Shown here: positions 1-8,131 of the stretch, in pieces | How the letters are laid out: every line of letters starts with the position of its first letter | Position numbering within the stretch: the first letter of the stretch is position 1 | Assembly (NCBI RefSeq): GCF_000286835.2 | Contig: NZ_AJYD02000038.1 | Location: forward strand, 733,056 to 797,055 | DNA from: Enterovibrio norvegicus FF-33 | GTDB taxonomy: Bacteria; Pseudomonadota; Gammaproteobacteria; Enterobacterales; Vibrionaceae | DNA length: 64,000 nt | Direction: 5' to 3' | The notes under the pieces: model-generated | Database searches by the model: none | Told to the model about the DNA's origin: nothing | What the model saw: the letters and a program-made list of their open reading frames with translations, nothing else | Position numbers and translations under genes: made by a program

Positions 1-1
1 C

Positions 2-367
2 GCGTTAAAAATCGCGAAATTGAATAAGCGAATTTCCCCCGCTCGCCGCACCCAAATCATTGATGACATTGCCATTGAAGAAGCTGAAAAACGCGAAGCC
101 GCGGCCCGAAGTGATCTTGAGCTATCCATTGAAGATGTCTCGGTTTCAGGCACGATTGCGCCGAGCTTTGCCATTCAGTGGGCAATAGCAAAAGGGGCGA
201 GCACACTCTCTGAACTGTGCCCGCTAGAAGATGACTATTTTGATGACTTCCAACACCTTGGCGGCGCGGCGGCATTTGCCTCATACAATGGTTTGCAGCT
301 GTATTTAGAAGCGCGAGAAAACGCAGCCTGGGTTAAAGCCAATGATCCGAACAAGGATGTGTGGTGA
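2..367 (+). CDS. hypothetical protein, 5'-truncated by window edge
   Basis: The frame is open from base 2, and the first possible internal start is a TTG at 20 with no convincing ribosome site, so this is probably the C-terminal end of a longer gene. The visible about 120 residues are acidic and probably soluble, with a charged helical stretch rich in Glu/Ala/Lys (about residues 15-35) and no membrane segment. The protein ends in a basic/acidic tail (NDPNKDVW). No family recognised and no function is proposed. It is followed by a GA dinucleotide tract and then the convergent creD gene. Confidence 0.6.
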   Translation, partial: ALKIAKLNKRISPARRTQIIDDIAIEEAEKREAAARSDLELSIEDVSVSGTIAPSFAIQWAIAKGASTLSELCPLEDDYFDDFQHLGGAAAFASYNGLQLYLEARENAAWVKANDPNKDVW

Positions 368-375
368 AGTGTGTT

Positions 376-392
376 GAGAGAGAGAGAGAGAG
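376..392. repeat. GA dinucleotide microsatellite
   Basis: A run of about eight GA units lies 9 bases after the stop of the first gene, in the space between it and the 3' end of creD. It is non-coding; such tracts can change length by slippage, but here it would not alter a reading frame. Confidence 0.7.
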
Positions 393-440
393 GGCGGCTT
401 TGTGTTACAACCATTATTCGCCCTTCCCTTCATTATGACG

Positions 441-1886
441 CTACCTTTTCTTCCTCGTCATAAACATCAAGGTCAACAGCACCGTGACCAACAAACCACT
501 GCCCATGAGCAAGGCGTAGTCTTCGAGACGCAGGATGGAGTACAAGAGTGCATACAAACCGATAAGCATAGACAGCATGATCACGCCTCTCCCCACGCTG
601 CCTGTTGCGCTGCCCACATACGCGGGAATGCTGATCAAGGGAATACTCGCTGCCGCCATGAATGCCATGGTGAAACTCATGTGTTCAGAAAGCGCCAATA
701 GCACCAGATAAAACAGCGTCATGGCAGCACCCACCATGGCGTACTGCAGCGCCGACAAGCTCTGTGCATTGCCTTGCTTCATACCAAGTTCAAACATCAT
801 CAATACAATAAACGTCAACGCAACAAACAGCAGACCGTACTTCAATGAGCGCTCAATCTTTCCGTAGTGAGTGTTTGGCTCAAATAGCTGGGTATAAGCA
901 TTCGCCTCGTCGAGGTTGATGCTGGCAGAATCAACAAACACCTGCGGATAATTTCGGCTTAAATGGCTGATATTCCACGTGGCAGAAAAGCCGTTATCGT
1001 TAATGTTTCTCGCCGTTGGCAGTGCGCCCACAAAGCTTGGGTGCGGCCAGTCTGTTGTTAATTCAAACGTTGAGCTTTCCCCTAACGGCAAGAAACCAAT
1101 TCCTTGCGAACCACGTAAACGGATTTTAAAATCCAACGTAAACGGCACGGGTGTTTCCGCCAGCGAGATAGGACGATGAAAGCCACGTTTCAGTGCATCA
1201 GTGTCCAGCCCGGTGCCCGACATCAAACTCATTTCAGCGGGTAGCCCTTCTCCTGTCACCGTGAACATGTCTACGCCATCAATCGCTTTGTTTGCGGATA
1301 ACCCGAACACCAAACGTGCGGCATCAAAATGGAAGGTTTCGAGGTTGGCAATATTGGGTAGCGCAAATTGAAAATCAGCCTTACCTTCGATCGTGCTTTG
1401 GTAAACGAGAGACTGATAAATGCCTCGAGTGCGAAAGTCATGTGTTAATGCCGCTTTCAGATCCAGCGTTGTCGGTAAGATCACGACTTCGTCGTAGCGA
1501 CGTGTTCGACGTTCACTTACTTCTTTCACTTCCCCGTCACCCGTTGCCACCTCTTGAATCACCACATAGGTGTAAGGCAGCACCAGCACAGGCCCAGCCA
1601 AGGTTTGCTCACTCCCCCACGATTGGCCAATTTCATTCACCACGTCGTTGTACAAATACTCCCGCTCGTTCGCCATGTCATGCACCATGGAGAGTGGCAC
1701 GATGGCGAGTAAACAAAGCACCAAGGCCAACACGCCTTTTAATAACAGGGAGCTGCGCGCTTGCACCTCAGGTAAATCAATATTGATGTTTAAACGGTTT
1801 AGCCCTGTTTTTACTAACACGAATGCGCCAAAGCCAAAAACGGCGAGCAGCAATAGGGCGAGAAGCCCAAAAATTAAATCAGTCAT
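441..1886 (-). CDS. creD: CreD-like inner membrane protein
   Basis: Member of the CreD family (cell envelope integrity protein; in enterics a CreBC regulon member linked to colicin E2 tolerance and envelope stress). The N-terminus has two hydrophobic helices (about residues 4-25 and 47-65), then a long periplasmic region of about 260 residues that contains the characteristic segment with ILP, LVYQSTIEGKADF and HPSF, then five closely packed C-terminal membrane helices and a basic tail. Start placed at the ATG at 1886, which has an AAGGAAG ribosome site; a longer in-frame start at 1901 lacks one. No creBC genes are adjacent, so it stands alone here. The family assignment is secure; the physiological role is poorly known. 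Confidence 0.9.
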   Translation of the reverse strand: MTDLIFGLLALLLLAVFGFGAFVLVKTGLNRLNINIDLPEVQARSSLLLKGVLALVLCLLAIVPLSMVHDMANEREYLYNDVVNEIGQSWGSEQTLAGPVLVLPYTYVVIQEVATGDGEVKEVSERRTRRYDEVVILPTTLDLKAALTHDFRTRGIYQSLVYQSTIEGKADFQFALPNIANLETFHFDAARLVFGLSANKAIDGVDMFTVTGEGLPAEMSLMSGTGLDTDALKRGFHRPISLAETPVPFTLDFKIRLRGSQGIGFLPLGESSTFELTTDWPHPSFVGALPTARNINDNGFSATWNISHLSRNYPQVFVDSASINLDEANAYTQLFEPNTHYGKIERSLKYGLLFVALTFIVLMMFELGMKQGNAQSLSALQYAMVGAAMTLFYLVLLALSEHMSFTMAFMAAASIPLISIPAYVGSATGSVGRGVIMLSMLIGLYALLYSILRLEDYALLMGSGLLVTVLLTLMFMTRKKR

Positions 1887-2173
1887 GAGTCTTCCTTGCA
1901 AATGATTGGCGAGATGATGTGTGAAAGGACATTAAACCAAAGCAACGAAGTCACAGGCTGGCAATGTGGTGATCAATGGTGGCGAGAATATGGCGGCGCA
2001 GTTAAGCCAAACGGAAGTCTGATGATTTACAGAAGATGGTTTGACTTAATGTGAACGGGTTTCAACGTTCAGTTCGCCAATCACTATGATGGTTCAATGT
2101 GAAAATCGCACAAAATATCAAAACTGCATGTTCAATATTCGTCAAACTGCCATTTTTAAACGAAAGGTAAGTA

Positions 2174-2536
2174 ATGATGGAAAAGCAGAAAATATGGGAA
2201 ACCTACGCAAGCGCTTGGAAGGCTGAATCAAAAGAAGAAAAAATTGCGCTGTTTAGGCAGTCAATGAATGAAAATGTGGTGTATACCGACCCCCTCATTC
2301 AAACAGAGACTTGGGACGACTTGCTTCAGTATATGTTGGACTTTCATCAACAAGTCGATGGTGGTCACTTTGTTACGACGTATTTCATGTCACACCACAA
2401 TAAATGCCTCGCGAAATGGAATATGTGCGATCGAGAAGGACATATACTCGGAGAGGGGATCAGTATCGGTGAATACAATGATGAAGGGCAGTTGGTATCC
2501 GCCACCGGCTTTTTTGAATTGCCAGAACAAGGGTAA
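2174..2536 (+). CDS. NTF2-like (SnoaL-type) fold protein
   Basis: About 120 residues with the pattern of the nuclear transport factor 2-like superfamily: an N-terminal helix (IWETYASAWKAES), a VVYTDPLI segment typical of SnoaL-like proteins, and a C-terminal beta sheet (HNKCLAKWNM, EGISIGEYNDEGQLVSATGFFE). Members include small isomerases, cyclases and many unassigned ligand-binding proteins; the substrate cannot be read from sequence. The ribosome site AAGG precedes the ATG at 2174 (a second ATG follows immediately). The stop lies 5 bases before the AraC-type regulator, so the two are probably one transcription unit. Confidence 0.8.
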   Translation: MMEKQKIWETYASAWKAESKEEKIALFRQSMNENVVYTDPLIQTETWDDLLQYMLDFHQQVDGGHFVTTYFMSHHNKCLAKWNMCDREGHILGEGISIGEYNDEGQLVSATGFFELPEQG

Positions 2537-2541
2537 GCATA

Positions 2542-3414
2542 TTGACCTATTTGGACAAAATTCAGATTGGCGTCGATTTTATCGAAGCCAACCTTGGAAA
2601 CGACATACAGTTGAATAACGTGGCGAGAATTGCAGGGTTAAGCCAATGGCATTTCCAACGTATCTTCAAAGCGCTAACCGGTGAGACGTTAAAAACCTAC
2701 ATTCGAAATCGCCGGTTATCGTGCTCATTGCTTTCCCTTGAGGTCGACGACAACCGCATATTGGATATTGCGCTGGAAGCGGGATTTGAATCTCAAGAAG
2801 CCTATACGCGCGCCTTTAAGTCACTTTTCGGTGTGACGCCAAACCAATATAGGCAGATAGAAGGCAAGAAACGATGGTTGAAAAAGATTCAATTTACACC
2901 TGATTACCTGCGTCACTTGAATCAACAAGTTAAATTGGAACCAGAGATCATTGACCAGAAAGCCATGATGCTCGTCGGGCTGGGAACCACGTTTTATGGG
3001 TCTGACTCAGATAAAAATAATATCAGCCAAATGTTGCCGGCACTTTGGGACGCATTTTTACCAAGAATCAAAGAAATTCAATGCCGCAGCGATCCTTATG
3101 TGGCTTACGGTGTGGTGCAACCAACAACAGAAAACACTGAATTGTTGGAATACATCGCAGCAGTGGAGGTTTCGTCACTCACAAATATTCCTGATGGACT
3201 CACCGCGGTGTCGATCGCAGCATCACGATATGCCAAGTTTTCACATCGTGGTAAACCAACGCAATTAGACAGCACCGTCAATTTCATTTATTCCACGTGG
3301 TTGATGGGGGGGATCGATTGGCATACTCAAGGACCAGACATTGAAACATATGGAAGAGAATACCAACCTAATTCAGATGAGTCGGTCATTTACTATTCTA
3401 TCCCCATTCAATAA
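2542..3414 (+). CDS. AraC-family regulator with GyrI-like effector domain
   Basis: Residues 1-105 form a double helix-turn-helix AraC/XylS DNA-binding domain (IARIAGLSQWHFQRIFK as first HTH, ending in FGVTPNQYR). Residues 125-290 form a GyrI-like/bacterial transcription activator effector-binding domain, as in Rob and SoxS-like drug-responsive regulators. The start is a TTG at 2542 preceded by AAGGG at a good distance; no ATG is available near it. Tight spacing to the NTF2-like gene suggests co-expression. By family analogy it binds a small hydrophobic ligand and regulates stress or efflux genes; the ligand is unknown. Confidence 0.88.
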   Translation: MTYLDKIQIGVDFIEANLGNDIQLNNVARIAGLSQWHFQRIFKALTGETLKTYIRNRRLSCSLLSLEVDDNRILDIALEAGFESQEAYTRAFKSLFGVTPNQYRQIEGKKRWLKKIQFTPDYLRHLNQQVKLEPEIIDQKAMMLVGLGTTFYGSDSDKNNISQMLPALWDAFLPRIKEIQCRSDPYVAYGVVQPTTENTELLEYIAAVEVSSLTNIPDGLTAVSIAASRYAKFSHRGKPTQLDSTVNFIYSTWLMGGIDWHTQGPDIETYGREYQPNSDESVIYYSIPIQ

Positions 3415-3502
3415 TAGGGGCATAAAATGACAGAGAAATTTCGCCACCAAATTGTATTTAGAATGCGACTCATCTCCTGCCTTGCTTCTCTTTTTCTATT
3501 CC

Positions 3503-4162
3503 TCAGTCTCTTTCCAAATGCTTCGGTTCCTCCGTCAGTTTCTGATAAGCGAATGAAAGGGTGATGACAGCCAGCATGGTTATTAAATGGCTAGAAAAGG
3601 AAAAGATTGCATCAGGAACACCGAGAAATCCTAGAGTAATCAAGAATAAGCTAAAAATCAGCGGCGTTATTGCAACAACGCAAAGCATGTAGAACGTTCG
3701 CTGCGCTGTCAGTTTCCAAGCATAAGGAAACGATACCGCTTTGCCGAGAGCGATAGCCGGGAATACGAGACAAAGGCGGCATGAAAAAATCCCCCCTACA
3801 ATAATAAGCACACCAACAAACGCACCAAGCACCGACGCTAATAGAAAGATCGCATAAACCCCGAACCAAAGACTGAGATAATGTGCCAAAAACCACAGCT
3901 CTATCTTGCCTATCTTGAAACGCCCCCACTTCGGTACTGATTCTTCCCCTTCAAGCACAATGCGGTGAACGTTTATGGCGATAATTGAGCTTAATATCGC
4001 TTCTATGAATATCACGGCATAAATGAACGATACGCTTTGCAATTCAATCGCGACCAATTGCAGAAAAATTGACACCAAAATTGGGATAATGGTAATGCGT
4101 AAAAGCGCCATTTTGTGCCGAAACGTAAACCAAAACGCAGCTGAAAGCGTGTCACCAAACAT
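3503..4162 (-). CDS. multi-pass inner membrane protein, unknown function
   Basis: A 219-residue protein with about six hydrophobic helices (roughly residues 21-37, 43-63, 95-125 as a long hydrophobic block that may hold two, 157-180 and 185-205), a short charged loop EGEESVPKWGRFK, and a charged C-terminal tail (EEPKHLERD). The general layout, with a polar start MFGDTLSAAFWFTFRHK and an FPAIALGKAVSFPYAWKLT segment, is reminiscent of YciC/UPF0259-like membrane proteins, but I do not assign it to a family. It is monocistronic and convergent with the AraC-type gene. Confidence 0.65.
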   Translation of the reverse strand: MFGDTLSAAFWFTFRHKMALLRITIIPILVSIFLQLVAIELQSVSFIYAVIFIEAILSSIIAINVHRIVLEGEESVPKWGRFKIGKIELWFLAHYLSLWFGVYAIFLLASVLGAFVGVLIIVGGIFSCRLCLVFPAIALGKAVSFPYAWKLTAQRTFYMLCVVAITPLIFSLFLITLGFLGVPDAIFSFSSHLITMLAVITLSFAYQKLTEEPKHLERD

Positions 4163-4363
4163 CTGGATATCCTTATCAATCCATTGAACAAACTCGCTTT
4201 CTCAGCAAGCAATACGCGCATTGTTAACGCTAACCCAATTCAGTTTACAGGGGTTACTCAATCCTAAGACCGCACGGAAATAATCGCGGTTTGGGTCAGG
4301 GGGTATTCCGCCTTAAACGCCTCATTTCTTTAAATGCGTATAAAATATTAGACAAAACGAAGT

Positions 4364-4378
4364 TGATAACAATTATCG
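4364..4378. promoter_or_regulatory. candidate Fur box
   Basis: TGATAACAATTATCG matches the Fur 7-1-7 consensus TGATAATnATTATCA at 13 of 15 positions and is almost palindromic. It lies 22 bases before the earliest start of the small His/Cys protein that heads the ABC importer operon, where bound Fur would block transcription. A TATAAAAT-like -10 element at about 4340-4346 would put the box just downstream of the transcription start. Iron control of the operon is inferred from this site. Confidence 0.7.
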
Positions 4379-4385
4379 TTTAAAG

Positions 4386-4727
4386 TTGAAACAAGAATTG
4401 TTATATTATAACAACTCTTGTTCTCGTGACGTTGATGTTGTGTCTTTTTTTCATCGTGTTACTGCATCGCCGCAGTTTATATTCTTACTCCTTTGTTTAA
4501 CGCTAGGGTTAAGTTTCGCTTCCTTGCACCACGAAGCCGACACGTCTGAAGACTTTCACACAACGCACCAATGCTCGGTTTTTGATTCCATTAACCATGC
4601 AGTGATTTACGCGACCGTTTCGATACCAACAACCGTGGATCCCGAACATGACAAAACCTTTGAAAGTGTAGAAGCTCGCCTTAGCGCGAATTTCCGTCCA
4701 CGCACTCGCTCGCCACCGTTGTCATAG
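4386..4727 (+). CDS. small membrane-anchored His/Cys protein
   Basis: Up to 113 residues from a TTG at 4386; a GTG at 4440 giving 95 residues starting right before the hydrophobic segment is an alternative, and neither has a strong ribosome site. It has one hydrophobic helix or signal peptide (PQFIFLLLCLTLGLSFASL) followed by a short His- and Cys-containing region (LHHEADT, HTTHQCSVFDSINHA) and a basic Pro/Arg-rich tail. Such small His/Cys proteins often sit next to metal or metallophore uptake genes. Position behind a Fur-like box and 64 bases before the importer genes supports a role in metal uptake, but no function is established. Confidence 0.55.
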   Translation: MKQELLYYNNSCSRDVDVVSFFHRVTASPQFIFLLLCLTLGLSFASLHHEADTSEDFHTTHQCSVFDSINHAVIYATVSIPTTVDPEHDKTFESVEARLSANFRPRTRSPPLS

Positions 4728-4791
4728 CGCCCTCCATTTAATCATTACACCTTCATTTTTATGACGTTAAAGGAATACGTTAGGGATCTTT

Positions 4792-6378
4792 ATGACTGAA
4801 ATTTCATACGCCACGGTGGCGAAAAAGAAGAAAATCGTTCGATTGTTTGTTTATGGTGCGCTCATTCTTGCTTGTGTTGCCGTATGGTTCTCGACGAAAC
4901 AACCTGTACAGTTAACCCCTGAAAAATCAAATACATTATCCATCAGTGGGCCTTGGGAAATCTCAAGCTTAGACCCGTCTAAACAAGGCTATATTCTTAC
5001 CCGCATGCAGGTTATCGAAACCTTGTTGAATGTGAATAAGAAAGGCGACATTACGCCGGGTTTGGCGTCTGCATGGAAGGTCAGTGATGATGGACTGGAT
5101 TGGACGTTCACACTGAAAGACAGCGTCGTATTTCACGATGGCACAGCCATGAACGTCGATGCGGTTTTGGGCAGCCTAAACAATGCCTTGAAAAAGCACG
5201 GTACGCTGAAAAAAGCCTCAGTAGAAAGCATCAAAGCCGTTGGCGATAACCAAATCCAATTTCATTTGCGCGAACCTTACGTCGCTTTCCCTGCACTTCT
5301 GACTAACTATTCGACGGCCATTGTTGCGCCGGCGTCCTATAACGAAACGGGAGAGGTAGCGACACTGTATGGAACAGGGCCGTATCAAATGGAAAGCTTC
5401 GAACCACCCCACAAGCTGACGGTGAAGAAGTTTGGCGACTATTGGGGAGACAATGCCAACATCACGTTCGCAACCTACCTGACAGGGCACCGTCCTGAAA
5501 GCCGTATTCTTCAAGCAAAATCGGGTGAAGCTGACATCGTGTTTACCCTCGCCCCTGCCATGATTCCGCAGTTGGCAGACACCAGCGATGTGAAGGTACA
5601 CAGCAACCTGATCCCACGTACCTTGTTTGTCAAACTCAACAGCGGTCACCCTTTCCTTGATGACGTGCGCGCTCGTAAAGCCCTAAGCATGGCAATCAAT
5701 CGTGCGGCGATTGCCAAAAATGTCTTGAGTGCAGAAGGTTCTGAAACAGCGCAGTTGCTACCAAGCTCTATGTCTCAATGGTATGTGGCTGACGTGCCGA
5801 ACGACGAATTTGACCAAGCTGAAGCCAACGCGCTATTCGCTGAAATGGGCTGGACAGCCGATGAAAACGGAAAACTCACCCGTGATGGCAAGCCTTTTCA
5901 AATTCGTTTAATCACCTACGCAGATCGCCCTGAACTCGCCACCGTCGCGACTGCGATTCAAGCGCAGTGGGCAGAGCTTGGCGTGGATTTGATTGTCGAT
6001 ATCACCAACTCAAGCATGATCCCAGCAGGACATGCAGATGGTTCGCTCGAGATGGCGCTGATTGCACGTAACTTTGGCTTCATCGCAGACCCTCTTCCTA
6101 TCATCAGCACCGATTTTTCTAACGGCGGTGGCGATTGGGGCACCATGAACTGGGAAAATGCAGAAGTGGATGCCGCCATTGCAGAGCTTATTCAAACCCG
6201 CGATACAGCCAGAAGCACGGCATTGAGCCAGCAAGTCGCAAGAGCCATTCACGAAGACTACCCCGTGTTGCCTATTTCCAGTTACAGCCAACACACCGCA
6301 GTAAACGGTCGTGTTCAAGGCTTCGCGTTTGACCCGTTTGAGCGAAACTACTTCATCAACCAAATGGATTTTAAATAA
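4792..6378 (+). CDS. ABC importer solute-binding protein, family 5 (nickel/peptide type)
   Basis: SBP_bac_5 family protein of 528 residues (DppA/NikA/CntA relatives). It has a basic N-terminus and one hydrophobic helix (about 18-36) without a lipobox Cys, so it is either membrane-anchored or exported by a long signal. The family hallmarks are LDPS near residue 62, LASAWKVSDDGLDWTFTLKDSVVFHDG, GTGPYQ, and DVRARKALSMAINR. It delivers ligand to the two permeases encoded next. The ribosome site AGGG precedes the ATG at 4792. Downstream genes follow within 2 bases or overlap, so all four form an operon under the upstream Fur-like site. Ligand uncertain: a metallophore complex, nickel or a peptide are all possible. 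Confidence 0.9.
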   Translation: MTEISYATVAKKKKIVRLFVYGALILACVAVWFSTKQPVQLTPEKSNTLSISGPWEISSLDPSKQGYILTRMQVIETLLNVNKKGDITPGLASAWKVSDDGLDWTFTLKDSVVFHDGTAMNVDAVLGSLNNALKKHGTLKKASVESIKAVGDNQIQFHLREPYVAFPALLTNYSTAIVAPASYNETGEVATLYGTGPYQMESFEPPHKLTVKKFGDYWGDNANITFATYLTGHRPESRILQAKSGEADIVFTLAPAMIPQLADTSDVKVHSNLIPRTLFVKLNSGHPFLDDVRARKALSMAINRAAIAKNVLSAEGSETAQLLPSSMSQWYVADVPNDEFDQAEANALFAEMGWTADENGKLTRDGKPFQIRLITYADRPELATVATAIQAQWAELGVDLIVDITNSSMIPAGHADGSLEMALIARNFGFIADPLPIISTDFSNGGGDWGTMNWENAEVDAAIAELIQTRDTARSTALSQQVARAIHEDYPVLPISSYSQHTAVNGRVQGFAFDPFERNYFINQMDFK

Positions 6379-6380
6379 AC

Positions 6381-7316
6381 ATGCTTTTGCTGATTAAAAA
6401 GCGGTTATTCCAATTGGTTCTTGTGGTTTGGGGGGTTGGTACCCTCACGTTTATTATGATGAGAAGTTTACCCGGTGATATGGCGTATCGCATTGCAGCA
6501 AGCCGATACGGGCAAGACAACGTAGATACCGCCGCCGCCGATTTGGTGCGCGAAGAACTCAACCTCGACCAAGGCTGGTTCAGCAGTTATGTCAGTTGGT
6601 TGATGGAGCTGATGCAATTCAACCTTGGCAATTCACTCGTGAGCGGCTTGCCAGTGAGTGAAGCCGTTGCTCACCAGCTCGGTCATTCGCTTCTACTGGC
6701 GGTGTTTGGGATTTTGTTGTCTTCGCTGATTGCCGTGCCCTTAGGGATTTGGTCAGCAAAAAAAGGCGGGGCCATTAACAGTGCGCTTGTTTGGCTGTCC
6801 ACCTGCACCAAAGCGCTGCCGGTATTTGTGCTCGGTTTGGTACTCATCCTGATCTTTGCGATGGAATGGCAACTGCTTCCCGTCGCAGGGTTTGGCACGT
6901 GGCAACACCTAGTGCTGCCCGCCCTCACACTTGGTATTAGCTTGGCCGCTGTGTCTAACCGCGTGGTGCATGCAAGCACACTCAACGTCCTGCATTCACC
7001 TTTCTATCAATTCTCCCGCGTCAAAGGGCTGTCTGAGGTACAAACCTTTCTCCGTCATGGTGTGAGAAACATGGCCGTACCCGTCATCGCGTTTATCGGC
7101 ATTCAACTGGTGAGCGTGATTGAAGGCATCGTGATGATCGAATCACTGTTTTCATGGCCGGGTGTTGGGCATGGATTAGCGCATGCCATTTTTGCGCGTG
7201 ACATTCCCGTCATCCAAGGGTGTGCGCTCGCGATGGGCATTTTGTTTGTGTTACTGAACAGCGTTATCGACGTCGCGTGTTATTGGATCGATCCGAGAGG
7301 GAGAGAAGCACAATGA
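6381..7316 (+). CDS. ABC importer permease, DppB/NikB type
   Basis: A 311-residue inner membrane protein with six predicted helices and the BPD_transp_1 domain (EAA region with KGLSEVQTFLRHGVRNMAVPVI, IEGIVMIESLFSWPGVGHGLAHAIFARDIPVIQG). The N-terminal motif LFQLVLVVWGVGTLTFIMMRSLPGD is typical of the B-type permease of dipeptide/nickel importers. It pairs with the next gene to form the membrane channel. It starts 2 bases after the binding-protein stop and overlaps the second permease by 4 bases (ATGA), which implies translational coupling. Confidence 0.92.
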   Translation: MLLLIKKRLFQLVLVVWGVGTLTFIMMRSLPGDMAYRIAASRYGQDNVDTAAADLVREELNLDQGWFSSYVSWLMELMQFNLGNSLVSGLPVSEAVAHQLGHSLLLAVFGILLSSLIAVPLGIWSAKKGGAINSALVWLSTCTKALPVFVLGLVLILIFAMEWQLLPVAGFGTWQHLVLPALTLGISLAAVSNRVVHASTLNVLHSPFYQFSRVKGLSEVQTFLRHGVRNMAVPVIAFIGIQLVSVIEGIVMIESLFSWPGVGHGLAHAIFARDIPVIQGCALAMGILFVLLNSVIDVACYWIDPRGREAQ

Positions 7317-8131
7317 TAAAAAATCTCACGCCTCGAAAACGTATCGGATTATCCATTTTGTTTGTGTTGTTTGTGTTGTTTGGTTTTGCACTCTGCGTTA
7401 ACTGGCTATCGCCTTACACCATGGAACAACAAAATCTCGCCATGACCTTACTTCCACCAGACAGTGTGCACTGGCTAGGGACTGATCATTTCGGTCGGGA
7501 TATGGCAACACGCCTTGCCAGTGCCATTACGCTGTCTTTCTCATTAAGTTTGCTGTGCGTGATCACGTCATCGGTGTTGGGTGTCGCCCTAGGCGTGTGC
7601 TCTGCGTGGGCGGGAGGACGCGTTGAACAAGCCTTAGATGTGTTGGTGAACATTCTTCTCGCCTTGCCGGGTTTGGTCATGGTGCTATTGCTTGCCGCCA
7701 TTGCGCCAGGTTCATTCCTTGTGCTTTATTTGGCGATTTCACTGGTTCAGTGGGTTGAGTATTATCGCGTCACTCGTGTCATTACTCGCACGAGAATCAA
7801 TAGCCCAGAAAGACAACTCTCCGCCATGATGGGATTTGGAAAGTGGTATCAATTCAAACGTCATATCTGGCCAGCTATTTTGCCTTCGATATTAACCATG
7901 GCCGCTTTTGGGGGAGCAAACGCCATCCTCATGATGGCATCGCTCGGCTTTGTCGCTGTCGGCATTCAGCCGCCGCTCGCTGAACTTGGGTTAATGAGTG
8001 TCGAACTCTTCCCGTTCTATATCGAAGCACCTTGGGTGTTGGCGCAACCTTTGGTTGTGGTCGCAATGCTGGTGTTAGGTTTTCATCTTTTAGCAGGAAC
8101 AGGCGATGACCCCATTAATTCAATTGACTGA
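7313..8131 (+). CDS. ABC importer permease, DppC/NikC type
   Basis: A 272-residue second permease with a membrane-spanning N-terminus and the DppC hallmark PDSVHWLGTDHFGRDMATRLA, then BPD_transp_1 helices with the EAA loop (SAMMGFGKWYQFKRHIWPAILPSI). The start at 7313 overlaps the previous stop in an ATGA arrangement and fits the family length; an upstream in-frame start at 7220 would overlap the previous gene extensively. Its 3' end overlaps the ATPase gene by 26 bases. Confidence 0.92.
   Translation: MIKNLTPRKRIGLSILFVLFVLFGFALCVNWLSPYTMEQQNLAMTLLPPDSVHWLGTDHFGRDMATRLASAITLSFSLSLLCVITSSVLGVALGVCSAWAGGRVEQALDVLVNILLALPGLVMVLLLAAIAPGSFLVLYLAISLVQWVEYYRVTRVITRTRINSPERQLSAMMGFGKWYQFKRHIWPAILPSILTMAAFGGANAILMMASLGFVAVGIQPPLAELGLMSVELFPFYIEAPWVLAQPLVVVAMLVLGFHLLAGTGDDPINSID

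Noticed and set aside
376-392. GA microsatellite as a phase-variation switch.
   Set aside because: It lies after the stop codon of the first gene and before the end of creD, so length changes would not affect translation.
4386-4440. TTG at 4386 as certain start of the His/Cys small protein.
   Set aside because: There is no ribosome site, and a GTG at 4440 gives a shorter form; both were left open rather than chosen firmly.
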